From the NCBI GenBank assembly GCA_005884705.1, contig VBAF01000117.1, forward strand, positions 296 through 15,863: DNA of 15,568 nt, read 5' to 3'. Made by a program: the position numbers and the translations under genes. The notes below the pieces were generated by a model. That model had not been told where the DNA came from, made no database searches, and saw only the letters and a list, made by a program, of their open reading frames with translations. Position 1 is the first letter of the stretch. The number at the start of each line of letters is the position of its first letter. Below, one piece after another: positions 1 to 7,346 of this stretch. The stretch is from Alphaproteobacteria bacterium. GTDB taxonomy: Bacteria > Pseudomonadota > Alphaproteobacteria > Reyranellales > Reyranellaceae.

Positions 1-702
1 GAGGTGCAGTCGCTCGAGGAGTTGCCGGAGATCGACAAGGCCGAGGCCAAGCTCGAGCGGCTGGTGCACGAGCGCGAGACAATGGGCGCGGTCAACCTGC
101 GCGCCGAGGAGGAGGCGAGCGAGCTCGAGCAGCAGATCACCGGCATGACGGCCGAGCGCGACGACCTGGTCGCCGCCATCGGCCGGCTGCGCCAGGGCAT
201 CTCGAGCCTCAATCGCGAGGGTCGCGAGCGCTTCCTCGTCGCTTTCGAGCAGGTCAGCGGCCACTTCCAGCAGCTCTTCACCAAGCTGTTCGGCGGCGGC
301 AAGGCGGAGCTGCGGCTCACCGAATCGGAGGACCCGCTCGAGGCGGGCCTCGAGATCCATGCCAGCCCGCCGGGCAAGAAGCTTCAGGTGATGTCGCTGC
401 TGTCGGGCGGCGAGCAGGCGCTGACTGCGCTGTCGCTGCTGTTCGCGGTGTTCATGACCAACCCGGCGCCGATCTGCGTGCTGGACGAGGTCGACGCGCC
501 GCTCGACGACCTCAACGTCGAGCGCTTCTGCAGCCTGGTGAACGACATCGCCGGCCGTACCGACACGCGCTTCCTGATCATCACCCACCATCGCGTCACC
601 ATGGCGCGCATGGACCGGCTCTACGGCGTCACCATGGCCGAGCAGGGCGTGAGCCAGCTCGTTTCGGTCAACCTGCAGGAGGCCGATCGCCTCGTCGCCT
701 AG
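1..702 (+). CDS. smc: Chromosome segregation protein SMC, C-terminal part (5' end outside window)
   Basis: This is the C-terminal end of an SMC ATPase, which as a dimer with ScpA/ScpB loops and compacts chromosomal DNA in the cytoplasm. The reading frame is open from base 1, so the gene begins upstream and the first in-window GTG at base 4 is not the start. About 75 residues of charged coiled coil (E/R/L rich) lead into the C-terminal head domain. The ABC signature LSGGEQALTALSLLFA is visible at bases ~394-450, followed by a Walker B and D-loop, CVLDEVDAPLDDLN, at ~475-520. An H-loop follows (FLIITHHR). The N-terminal Walker A half lies outside the window. The C-terminal LSGGEQAL plus DEVDAPLD combination is diagnostic of SMC rather than SbcC or RecN. 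The stop is 122 bases before dapE. Confidence 0.95.
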   Translation, partial: EVQSLEELPEIDKAEAKLERLVHERETMGAVNLRAEEEASELEQQITGMTAERDDLVAAIGRLRQGISSLNREGRERFLVAFEQVSGHFQQLFTKLFGGGKAELRLTESEDPLEAGLEIHASPPGKKLQVMSLLSGGEQALTALSLLFAVFMTNPAPICVLDEVDAPLDDLNVERFCSLVNDIAGRTDTRFLIITHHRVTMARMDRLYGVTMAEQGVSQLVSVNLQEADRLVA

Positions 703-824
703 GTCGGCGAACGACCAGTTCCACAAGCAACAAGACTGAATCTTCCTCTCATGTGACTTGGGGCGTCGGCTCTAACGCGGCCGGCGCTCTTCTCTTTGCA
801 GGCCGCCGGTTGTAGTGTCCGGCC

Positions 825-2009
825 ATGCCCGACACGCTCGCTCCTGCCGTCGTTGACGTCGTCGAACTGACTCGTTCTCTGGTGCGCTGCGAGAGCGTGA
901 CGCCGGTCGAAGCGGGCGCGCTCACCTTGCTCGAGCGCACGCTGGGCGGACTCGGCTTCCGTTGCGAGCGCATGGATTTCAGCCAGGCCGGCACCGACGA
1001 CGTCGCCAACCTCTATGCCCGCATCGGCAGCGGCGGAAAGCACTTCTGCTTCGCCGGCCATTCCGACGTGGTGCCGGTCGGCGACCTTTCCTCGTGGACC
1101 ATCGGCCCGTTCTCGGCCGAACTCTCGGCCGGCTACCTGTTCGGCCGCGGCGCCGCCGACATGAAAGGCGCGATTGCCGCCTTCACCGCGGCCGCGGCGC
1201 GGTTCCTCGCCCGGCGCGGCCGCGACTTGGATGGCTCGATCAGCCTCCTGATCACCGGCGACGAGGAGGGGCCGGCGGTCAACGGAACGGTCAAGATGCT
1301 GAAGGCGCTTGCCGAGCGTGGCGAGACGATCGATGCCTGCGTGGTCGGCGAGCCGACCAGCTCCCGGCGCTTCGGCGACATGATGAAGATCGGCCGGCGC
1401 GGCAGCATGACGGTCGACATCGTCGTGCGCGGCGTCCAGGGCCATGTCGGCTATCCCGAGCGGCTCGACAATCCGATCCACCGGCTGGCAGCGATCATCC
1501 AGGCGCTGCGCGAACCGATCGACAACGGTAGCACGCACTTCCAGCCGACCTCGCTGCAGTTCACGACAGTCGATGTCGGCAACAAGGCGACCAACATCGC
1601 GCCGGGCACGGTGCGGGCGCGCTTCAACACGCGCTTCAACGATCTCTGGACCTCGCAGAAGCTGCTGGCGGATCTCAAGCAGCGCATCGAGCGGGCCAGC
1701 GTGGCGGTCGGCGGCAATGGCACGATCGAGTACGAGAAGGTCGAGGTCTCGGGCGAATCCTTCTACACGCCGCCCGGACCGCTGGTCGCGCTGGTCGCCG
1801 GCGCGGTGCGCGAGGTGACCGGCGTGGAGTGCGAGCTGTCGACCACCGGCGGCACGTCGGACGCGCGCTTCATCAGCCGCTACTGCCCGGTGCTGGAGTT
1901 CGGCCTGGTCGGCGAGACCATGCACAAGGTCGACGAGAAGAGCGCGGTCGCCGACCTCAAGGCGCTGGCGCGCGTCTACGAGACGGTACTCGACCGTTAC
2001 TTCGCCTGA
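825..2009 (+). CDS. dapE: Succinyl-diaminopimelate desuccinylase DapE
   Basis: This is a 394-residue M20-family zinc hydrolase that cleaves N-succinyl-LL-diaminopimelate to LL-diaminopimelate and succinate in the cytoplasm, on the route to lysine and peptidoglycan. Metal-site motifs are intact: FAGHSDVVPVGD with H79 and D81, the bridging aspartate D112 in GAADMKG, and the catalytic/metal pair E147-E148 in TGDEEG. GEPTS follows at 175-179. Near the C terminus GGTSDARF and MHKVDE supply further conserved residues. M20 peptidases are easily confused (ArgE, carboxypeptidase G2), but length and the GDEEGPAVNGT and GGTSDARF blocks favour DapE. The ATG at 825 has no obvious Shine-Dalgarno sequence. 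A membrane-protein gene starts 6 bases after its stop. Confidence 0.93.
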   Translation: MPDTLAPAVVDVVELTRSLVRCESVTPVEAGALTLLERTLGGLGFRCERMDFSQAGTDDVANLYARIGSGGKHFCFAGHSDVVPVGDLSSWTIGPFSAELSAGYLFGRGAADMKGAIAAFTAAAARFLARRGRDLDGSISLLITGDEEGPAVNGTVKMLKALAERGETIDACVVGEPTSSRRFGDMMKIGRRGSMTVDIVVRGVQGHVGYPERLDNPIHRLAAIIQALREPIDNGSTHFQPTSLQFTTVDVGNKATNIAPGTVRARFNTRFNDLWTSQKLLADLKQRIERASVAVGGNGTIEYEKVEVSGESFYTPPGPLVALVAGAVREVTGVECELSTTGGTSDARFISRYCPVLEFGLVGETMHKVDEKSAVADLKALARVYETVLDRYFA

Positions 2010-2014
2010 CGGCG

Positions 2015-2587
2015 ATGCTGAGCTCGGCCGAAATCGCGCGCGGCAGCCAGGGCGCGGTCAAGTTCCTGTTGCGCGATGTGTCCGCGCCGTTCCATTTCGA
2101 CAACACGCTCGAAGGCTGCTTGCGTTCGTTCCGGGTGATGATCCTGGTGGCGCCGATCTACGCCTTCGTCCGCGTCATCGAATACATGCAGGTCAACGTC
2201 GCCGCCGACCCGGGGCAGATCGTCCTCGTGGAGGGGCTGCGCTACGTCGTCGAATGGCTGCTCTACCCGGTGATCTTTCACGAGATCGCGCGGCGCCGCG
2301 GCTGGCTCGACCGCTTTCCGCGCTACATCGCGGCGCTGAACTGGAGCAACCTGCCGCAGATCATCCTGCTGCTGGTGGCCGAGTCGGTGGCGGCGCTCGC
2401 GCCGCCGATCGCGACGCCTCTGCTGCTCGCCCTGCAGGTCGTGTTCTTCTACTGGTTCATGATGGTGACGCGGCTGGGGCTCGGCGTGACCTGGCTGCTC
2501 GCCTCGATCCTGCTGGTCGTGAACTGGGTGCCGTCCTATTTCCTGTCAATTCTCGTCAATCGCTTCCTCGAGGTCAGCTTCGGCTGA
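2015..2587 (+). CDS. Small multi-spanning membrane protein of unknown function
   Basis: I do not recognise this 190-residue protein. The first ~35 residues look cytoplasmic (FLLRDVSAPFHFDNTLEG). Hydrophobic stretches then lie at roughly residues 40-58, 70-90, 112-129, 131-150 and 155-180, giving about five inner-membrane helices. A positively charged loop (HEIARRRGWLDRFPRY) sits between the second and third. The chosen ATG lies 6 bases after the dapE stop, and the frame has no better start inside the intergenic space; starting further upstream would overlap dapE heavily. It is probably co-transcribed with dapE. Its last 42 bases overlap the 3' end of the convergent truA gene. Distant Yip1-like or transporter-like architecture is possible but nothing catalytic is visible. 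Confidence 0.8.
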   Translation: MLSSAEIARGSQGAVKFLLRDVSAPFHFDNTLEGCLRSFRVMILVAPIYAFVRVIEYMQVNVAADPGQIVLVEGLRYVVEWLLYPVIFHEIARRRGWLDRFPRYIAALNWSNLPQIILLLVAESVAALAPPIATPLLLALQVVFFYWFMMVTRLGLGVTWLLASILLVVNWVPSYFLSILVNRFLEVSFG

Positions 2588-3283
2588 GCCGTCGTAGCGC
2601 ACTTCCATCAGGCAGACGGCCAGCGCCTTCCCGACATCGGCCGCGCTCCACTGGCCGCGGCCAACGAGCTGCAGCGTGCCGACCAGGATGCGCACCTGGT
2701 TGTGCAGGAAGGAGCGCGCGGCGACCTCGATGCGGATCTCCTCGCCGCAGCGGCCGACACGCAGCTCATCGAGCGTCTTGATCGACGACTTGGCCTGGCA
2801 GGACACCGAGCGGAAGCTGTTGAAGTCGTGCGTTCCGATCAGCAGCGCGGCGGCCGCCTGCATCGCCTCGACGTCCAGCGGCACCGGCACGTGCCAGACA
2901 TGGCCGCGCTCCAGCGCCGCCGGCGTGCGCCGGTTGAGGATGCGGTAGCGGTAGCGCCGGTGCGTCGCCGAGAAGCGGGCGTGGAATCCTTGCTGCGCCA
3001 GTTCGGCGGACACGATGACGATCGGCTGCGGCTTGAGATGGAAGGTAAGGGCGCCGCGCACCTCTTCCAGGCGCTTGTCCGCCACGAGATCGAAATGCGC
3101 GACCTGGCCCAGCGCATGCACGCCGGCATCGGTGCGGCCGGCGCCGTGGACCACCACGCGCTCGCCGGACAAGGCGAAGACGGCGTCCTCGAGCGCCACC
3201 TGGATCGACGGGCCGCTGTCCTGGCGCTGCCAGCCGACGAACGGCCCGCCGTCGTATTCGACCATGATCCTGTAGCGCGGCAC
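2546..3283 (-). CDS. truA: tRNA pseudouridine(38-40) synthase TruA
   Basis: This is a 245-residue pseudouridine synthase that isomerises U38, U39 and U40 in the anticodon stem-loop of tRNAs. The catalytic aspartate is D52 within GAGRTDAGVHALGQ. Other family blocks are visible: YDGGPFVGWQRQ near the N terminus, FHARFSATHRRYRYRI in the middle, and FLHNQVRILVG. The start is GTG at 3283-3281, five bases after the fmt stop, so fmt and truA form one minus-strand operon. The C terminus is odd: KALAVCLMEVRYD runs together where the family normally carries a segment of about 15 residues (RDR..aG.tAPp.GL) before the final beta strand. The active site is unaffected by that gap. A short acidic tail overlaps the 3' end of the opposing membrane-protein gene. 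Confidence 0.94.
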   Translation of the reverse strand: MPRYRIMVEYDGGPFVGWQRQDSGPSIQVALEDAVFALSGERVVVHGAGRTDAGVHALGQVAHFDLVADKRLEEVRGALTFHLKPQPIVIVSAELAQQGFHARFSATHRRYRYRILNRRTPAALERGHVWHVPVPLDVEAMQAAAALLIGTHDFNSFRSVSCQAKSSIKTLDELRVGRCGEEIRIEVAARSFLHNQVRILVGTLQLVGRGQWSAADVGKALAVCLMEVRYDGSAEADLEEAIDEN

Positions 3284-3288
3284 GGGCG

Positions 3289-4239
3289 TCAGGCCGGCAG
3301 GGACAGCGCGGCGGGCAACGGCAGCACGGTGCCGGAGGGCAGGGCAAAACCGCGCAGGAACGCCTCGGCCGCTTGCGGCGACTTTCCCGGCCGCTGCAAT
3401 CTCAGCAGGCGCAGGCCACCCACGCCGCAGGCGACGACGGGAAATCCATCACGCGAGATCGTGACAGTGCCAGCTGCGCCGCCGACGAGCGTCAACGCCG
3501 CCGCCAGAACCTTGATCTGCTCGCCGGCGTAGCTGAACGAGGTGCCGGGCCAGGGGTGGAAGGCGCGCACCTTGCGCTCGAGCTCGACCGCTGGCCGGCG
3601 CCAGTCGAGCACGCCTTCTTCCTTGCCGAGCTTGTGGGCATAGGTGACGCCTTCGTTGGGCTGCGGCACCGGCTCGAGGCTGCGCCGCATCAGCCCGTCG
3701 AGGGTCGACACGATCAGGGTGGCGCCCATCGTCGCCAGCCGGTCGTGCACCGTCTCGGCGGTGTCGGCGGCTGAGATCGGTGTGCGCTCGGCGAGCAGCA
3801 TCGGGCCGGTGTCGAGGCCTTCGTCCATGCGCATCGTGGTGACGCCGGTTTCGGCGTCGCCGGCCAGGATGGCGCGATGGATCGGCGCGGCGCCGCGCCA
3901 GCGCGGCAGCAGCGAGCCGTGGATGTTGAGGCAGCCCAGCACCGGCGCCGCGAGGAACGGCTTGGTCAGGATATGGCCGTAGGACACCACCACCGCGGCA
4001 TCGAGATCGAGCGCCGCGAATGCCGCGGCTTCCTCGTCGGTCTTCAAGGTCCCGGGCGTGCGCACCGACAGGCCGAGCTTTTCGGCCAGAAGATGCACCG
4101 GTGTCTTGCGCTCCTGCTGGCCGCGGCCGGCCGGCCTGGGCGCGCGCGTGTAGACGGCGACCACGTCGTGGCCGGCATCGACCAGCGCCTGCAGCGCGGG
4201 CACGGCGAATTTCGACGTACCGAGGAACCCAATTCTCAT
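3289..4239 (-). CDS. fmt: Methionyl-tRNA formyltransferase Fmt
   Basis: This is a 316-residue enzyme that transfers the formyl group from 10-formyl-tetrahydrofolate to Met-tRNAfMet for translation initiation. The N-terminal formyltransferase domain (about 1-205) carries the folate/catalytic block LNIHGSLLPRWRGAAPIHRA with N105 and H107, and the catalytic aspartate D143 in DEGLDTGPML. The C-terminal OB-like tRNA-binding domain follows (FHPWPGTSF onward). Its length is normal for the family. The ATG at 4239-4237 has an AAGAGG ribosome-binding site about 5 bases upstream. Fmt is usually preceded by def (peptide deformylase); here the upstream neighbour is the divergent zapE, so def must be elsewhere. 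truA follows after 5 bases. Confidence 0.96.
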   Translation of the reverse strand: MRIGFLGTSKFAVPALQALVDAGHDVVAVYTRAPRPAGRGQQERKTPVHLLAEKLGLSVRTPGTLKTDEEAAAFAALDLDAAVVVSYGHILTKPFLAAPVLGCLNIHGSLLPRWRGAAPIHRAILAGDAETGVTTMRMDEGLDTGPMLLAERTPISAADTAETVHDRLATMGATLIVSTLDGLMRRSLEPVPQPNEGVTYAHKLGKEEGVLDWRRPAVELERKVRAFHPWPGTSFSYAGEQIKVLAAALTLVGGAAGTVTISRDGFPVVACGVGGLRLLRLQRPGKSPQAAEAFLRGFALPSGTVLPLPAALSLPA

Positions 4240-4289
4240 CGCGGCCTCTTATAGGCAGCGGCGTCTCGCTGAGCTAGGTATGCCGTGCA

Positions 4290-5279
4290 ATGGATTCCGA
4301 TACCCAGACGACCGGCAAGGGGCCGGTCGCCAACCTTGCCGCGCGGCGCGCTGCGGGACAGGTGCGCGCCGATCCGGTGCAGGAAAAGATCGTGCTGCGC
4401 CTGCAGGCGGTCCACGAGCAGCTTGCTGCGCTGGCGCGCGAGCCGGCCAGGAAGGGCTTCTGGGCGCGACTGGGCTTCGGCGGCGGCGACCAGCCGTTGG
4501 GCGGTCCGCACGGCCTCTACATCTGGGGACCGGTCGGCCGCGGCAAGTCGATGCTGATGGACCTGTTCTTCGCCGATGCGCCGGTCGCCAAGAAGCGGCG
4601 CGTGCATTTCCACGAATTCATGCTCGAGGTGCAGGCGCGACTGCATAAGCGGCGCGAGGAGCTGGCCGCCAAGGGCGCGCCGCCCGAGGCCGACACCATC
4701 GTGCCGATCGCGCGCGAGATCGCGCACGAGACCCGGCTGCTCTGCTTCGACGAGTTCCAGGTGACCAACATAGCCGATGCCATGATCCTCGGCCGGCTGT
4801 TCGAGACGCTGTTCGACGCGGGCATCACCGTCGTCGCCACCTCCAACCGCGCGCCGGACGAGCTCTACAAGAACGGCCTGCAGCGCGACCGCTTCCTGCC
4901 CTTTATCGAGCTCTTGAAGCAGCGGCTCGAGATCCTCGAGCTGGGCGGCGGCCGTGATTACCGCATGGACCGCCTGCGCGAGCTCGACGTCTATCTGACG
5001 CCGCTCGGTGCCTGGGCGAGCCAGAAGCTCGATGAGGCGTTCCGCGCCCTGTCGGGCGGCCTCGACGGCGATCCGCGCGTGTTGCGCACCCAGGGCCGCG
5101 ACGTCGCGGTGCCGCGCGCGGCGCCCGGGGTCGCCATGGCGCATTACCTCGACTGGTGCGCGCGGCCGATGGGCGCCGCCGACTTTTTGTGCATCGCCGA
5201 TCACTTCCATACCGTGATCCTGGGGGACGTCCCGAAGATGGGCCCGGACAGCCAGGACAAGGCGGCGCGCTTACCATGA
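4290..5279 (+). CDS. zapE: Cell division ATPase ZapE (AFG1/YhcM family), frameshifted 5' part
   Basis: This AAA+ ATPase resembles ZapE/AFG1, which in E. coli associates with the Z-ring during constriction. The 329 residues in this frame contain Walker A, GPVGRGKS (80-87), HFHEFM just after it, Walker B LLCFDEFQVTNIADA with D154-E155, and a sensor-1-like ATSNRAP at 183-189. The frame ends abruptly at DKAARLP-stop, whereas the family continues with an IDSFYE..VK..CSAAAPP segment. That segment occurs immediately downstream in another frame (5273-5464). Inserting one base between 5272 and 5273 (reading cgc-ttN-acc-atg) joins them into a protein of about 391 residues, the expected length. The break removes about 60 C-terminal residues. 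It may be a sequencing error or a genuine mutation. Confidence 0.9.
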   Translation: MDSDTQTTGKGPVANLAARRAAGQVRADPVQEKIVLRLQAVHEQLAALAREPARKGFWARLGFGGGDQPLGGPHGLYIWGPVGRGKSMLMDLFFADAPVAKKRRVHFHEFMLEVQARLHKRREELAAKGAPPEADTIVPIAREIAHETRLLCFDEFQVTNIADAMILGRLFETLFDAGITVVATSNRAPDELYKNGLQRDRFLPFIELLKQRLEILELGGGRDYRMDRLRELDVYLTPLGAWASQKLDEAFRALSGGLDGDPRVLRTQGRDVAVPRAAPGVAMAHYLDWCARPMGAADFLCIADHFHTVILGDVPKMGPDSQDKAARLP

Positions 5280-5464
5280 TCGACTCGTTCTACGAGCGGA
5301 AGGTGAAGTTCATCTGCTCTGCGGCCGCGCCGCCCGACAAGCTCTACGTCGAGGGCGACGGCACCTTCGAGTTCCAGCGCACCGTGTCGCGCCTGATGGA
5401 GATGCAGAGCCCCGACTATCTCGCCCTGCCGCATATCGAAGGGTCCGATCTCCCCGGAATGTGA
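5276..5464 (+). pseudogene. zapE: C-terminal fragment of ZapE, separated by a one-base frameshift
   Basis: This 62-codon frame begins at an ATG overlapping the premature stop of zapE (ATGA) and encodes IDSFYERKVKFICSAAAPP, then LYVEGDGTFEFQRTVSRL and DYLALPH. These are the conserved last segment of ZapE/AFG1 proteins. It is very unlikely to be an independent gene. Continuity with the upstream zapE frame is restored by adding a single base near 5272/5273, where the expected codons F-T-M appear as cttaccatg instead of cttNaccatg. It could in principle be made by translational coupling at the ATGA overlap, but the simplest reading is a broken, or wrongly sequenced, single gene. Confidence 0.85.
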
Positions 5465-5471
5465 TTGCGAG

Positions 5472-5487
5472 GCCGCCTGAGGGCGGC
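5472..5487 (+). terminator. Short GC hairpin after zapE, possible terminator
   Basis: GCCGCC-TGAG-GGCGGC forms a perfect 6-bp GC stem with a 4-base loop, eight bases after the restored zapE stop. No uridine run follows, so it is not a classical intrinsic terminator. It could be a transcript-end stabilising hairpin or part of the leader of the next gene. Confidence 0.35.
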
Positions 5488-5515
5488 ATAGGCTTCGCGC
5501 CGCTTTCGATCACTT

Positions 5516-5525
5516 GGAGAGGAAG
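5516..5525 (+). promoter_or_regulatory. Shine-Dalgarno sequence for the dienelactone hydrolase gene
   Basis: GGAGAGGAAG lies 3 bases before the ATG at 5529; its GGAG core is about 9 bases upstream. It decides the start. The in-frame TTG at 5514 overlaps this site and would leave no ribosome-binding site for itself. Confidence 0.6.
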
Positions 5526-5528
5526 TCC

Positions 5529-6413
5529 ATGGATGGCGATCGCGTTTCCCTGACCGGCCGGGCTTTGTCGCGCCGCGCCGCGCTCGCCGCCAGCACGACC
5601 ATTGGCGCAGGTTTCGCGCTCGCTACGCAGCCGATCTGCGCGCAGACCATGATCAGCACGCCGGCCGATGGCCTCAGCGCCGGCGAGATCAAGGTGAAGA
5701 CCAAGGACGACAAGGAGATGATGGCCTATCGTGCCATGCCGGCCTCGGGCAGCGGCTTTGGCACCGTGCTGGTGGTGCAGGAGGCTTTCGGCGTGCACGA
5801 GCACATCAAGGACGTCACGCGCCGTTTCGCCAAGGCCGGCTTCTACGCCATCGCGCCCGATCTCTAATTCCGCCAGGGCGACGCGACCAAGGTCACCGAC
5901 GTCCAGGCGCTGCTGAAGGACATCGTCGCCAAGGTGCCGGACGAGCAGGTCATGGACGATCTCGATTCGACCGTCGCCTTCGTCAAGGGCGAGGGCAAGG
6001 GTGACACGACCAAGCTCGGCATCACCGGCTTCTGCTGGGGCGGCCGCATCGTCTGGCTGTACGACGCGCACAATCCGGCGGTGAAGGCCGGCGTGGCCTG
6101 GTACGGCCGCGTCGTCGGCGACGACTCGCCGATGACGCCCAAGCATCCGATCGACCTGGTCAACCAGCTGCACGGTCCGGTGCAGGGGCTCTACGGCGGC
6201 GCCGACGACGGAATCCCCAACGATACCGTCGACAAGATGCGCAACTCGCTCAAGACCTCGAGCAACGTCGCGGCCAGGAAGTCGACCATCAAGACCTATC
6301 CAGATACGCCGCATGCCTTCAACGCCGACTACCGCCCGTCCTATCGCAAGGAGCAGGCGGAGGACGGCTGGAAGCTTGCCGTCGCCTGGTTCAAGGCCAA
6401 CGGCGTCGGCTGA
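5529..6413 (+). pseudogene. Exported dienelactone hydrolase family protein, interrupted by an in-frame TAA
   Basis: This is an alpha/beta hydrolase of the dienelactone hydrolase family, 294 codons if read through. The N terminus is a Tat-type signal (ALSRRAALAASTTIGAGFALA) with likely cleavage near residue 38, so the product would act in the periplasm. Catalytic elements remain: nucleophile C169 in GFCWGG, an acid in GGADDGIP (D226/D227) and H262 in TPHAFNAD, plus EAFGVHEH near the oxyanion region. Codon 113 is TAA at 5865-5867, within APDL-stop-FRQGDA. Relatives read D-L-Y-F-R here, so one T-to-A change of TAT explains the stop. The frame is otherwise intact on both sides, which suggests a very recent mutation or a base-call error. 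The reaction on classical dienelactone is unproven, and the family is broad. Confidence 0.85.
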
Positions 6414-6419
6414 TCGACG

Positions 6420-7268
6420 ATGGTCGAGACGATCGGCCTAACGACGCGGTCGGGCCTGACCTTCACCGCTGACGTTGCGGGCCCGATCGGCGGACCGCTG
6501 GTCCTGCTGCTGCACGGCTTTCCGGAATCACGGCACAGTTGGCGTGAAGCGTTGCCCGTGCTCGCGGCGGCGGGCTACCGCTGCGTCGCGCCCGACCAGC
6601 GCGGCTATTCGCCGGGCGCGCGGCCCGATCCCGCCGATCTCTCGAACTATGCCTTCGACAAGCTGGTCGCCGACGCCATCGCCGCCGGCTACGCCGGTCA
6701 GCGCTTCCACCAGGTCGGCCACGACTGGGGCGGCCAGGTATCGTGGGGTGTGGCCAACGCCCATCCCGAGCGGCTGGCTTCGCTCAGCGTGCTGTCGCGG
6801 CCGCATCCGCTGTCGTTTCGGCGCGCCCTGCAGAAGGCCGACGGCGAGCAGAAGCACCGCTCGCGCCATCACAGCAAATTCCTCGAACCGGAGACCGGCC
6901 CGATGCTGGTCGAGGACAATGCGCGGCGGCTGCGCGAGGGCCTGTTCGGCCAGGACGTCTCGAAGGCGGCGATCGAGCAGCACGTCTCGGTGCTCGGCAA
7001 TCGCGCGGCGATCGAGGCGGCGCTGGCCTGGTATCGCGCCAACAAGGGCCTGTCGGGCGACTTCGGCCCGATCAAGGTGCCGACGCTCTACATCTGGGGC
7101 GACGCCGACGCGACGGTTGGTCCCGACGCGGCGAAGGGCACCGGCGAGTTCGTCACGGGCGCCTATGCCCTGGAAGTGCTGCCGGGCGTCGGCCACTTCG
7201 TGATGGACCAGGCGCCGGCCAAGGCCACCGAGCTGATCCTGGCGCATTTGAAGCGGCATCCCGTCTAG
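6420..7268 (+). CDS. Alpha/beta hydrolase, epoxide hydrolase-like
   Basis: This is a 282-residue alpha/beta-fold hydrolase without a signal peptide, probably cytoplasmic. The oxyanion motif HGFPESRHSW is at 32-41. The nucleophile elbow is VGHDWGGQ with aspartate D102 as nucleophile, which points to epoxide hydrolases and haloalkane dehalogenases rather than serine esterases. The acid is probably D230 in IWGDADATVG, and H259 in GVGHFVMDQAP is the base. A cap-region tyrosine in ALAWYRANKG matches the epoxide hydrolase pattern (W-Y-R-A), whereas dehalogenases usually differ. The start lies 6 bases after the stop of the dienelactone hydrolase gene, so the two were probably co-transcribed. The substrate cannot be read from the sequence. 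Confidence 0.85.
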   Translation: MVETIGLTTRSGLTFTADVAGPIGGPLVLLLHGFPESRHSWREALPVLAAAGYRCVAPDQRGYSPGARPDPADLSNYAFDKLVADAIAAGYAGQRFHQVGHDWGGQVSWGVANAHPERLASLSVLSRPHPLSFRRALQKADGEQKHRSRHHSKFLEPETGPMLVEDNARRLREGLFGQDVSKAAIEQHVSVLGNRAAIEAALAWYRANKGLSGDFGPIKVPTLYIWGDADATVGPDAAKGTGEFVTGAYALEVLPGVGHFVMDQAPAKATELILAHLKRHPV

Positions 7269-7287
7269 GATCACATCCCGGCGAGAG

Positions 7288-7316
7288 TTGCTGCCCCCCG
7301 AGAATCGCGCTACCAC
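7288..7316 (+). promoter_or_regulatory. Possible promoter upstream of mdh
   Basis: A -35-like TTGCTG (7288-7293) and a -10-like TACCAC (7311-7316) are separated by 17 bases and end 30 bases before the mdh ATG. The -10 match is weak. It lies in the 78-base gap after the hydrolase gene. Confidence 0.3.
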
Positions 7317-7346
7317 GCGCCGCTTTCAGAATTTGGAGAATTTCGC

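Noticed and set aside
703..824. Promoter or RNA gene between smc and dapE
   Set aside because: No correctly spaced -35/-10 pair, no tRNA-like folding and no terminator with a T-run could be supported in these 122 bases.
699..1925. Long minus-strand open frame opposite dapE (408 codons)
   Set aside because: It is the antisense shadow of a clear dapE with all metal-site motifs. The translation is Arg/Ala/Asp-rich low-complexity typical of high-GC antisense frames, with no domain.
4240..4289. Divergent promoter pair between fmt and zapE
   Set aside because: A TATAAG-like -10 for fmt is visible but no matching -35 at proper spacing, and nothing convincing on the zapE side.
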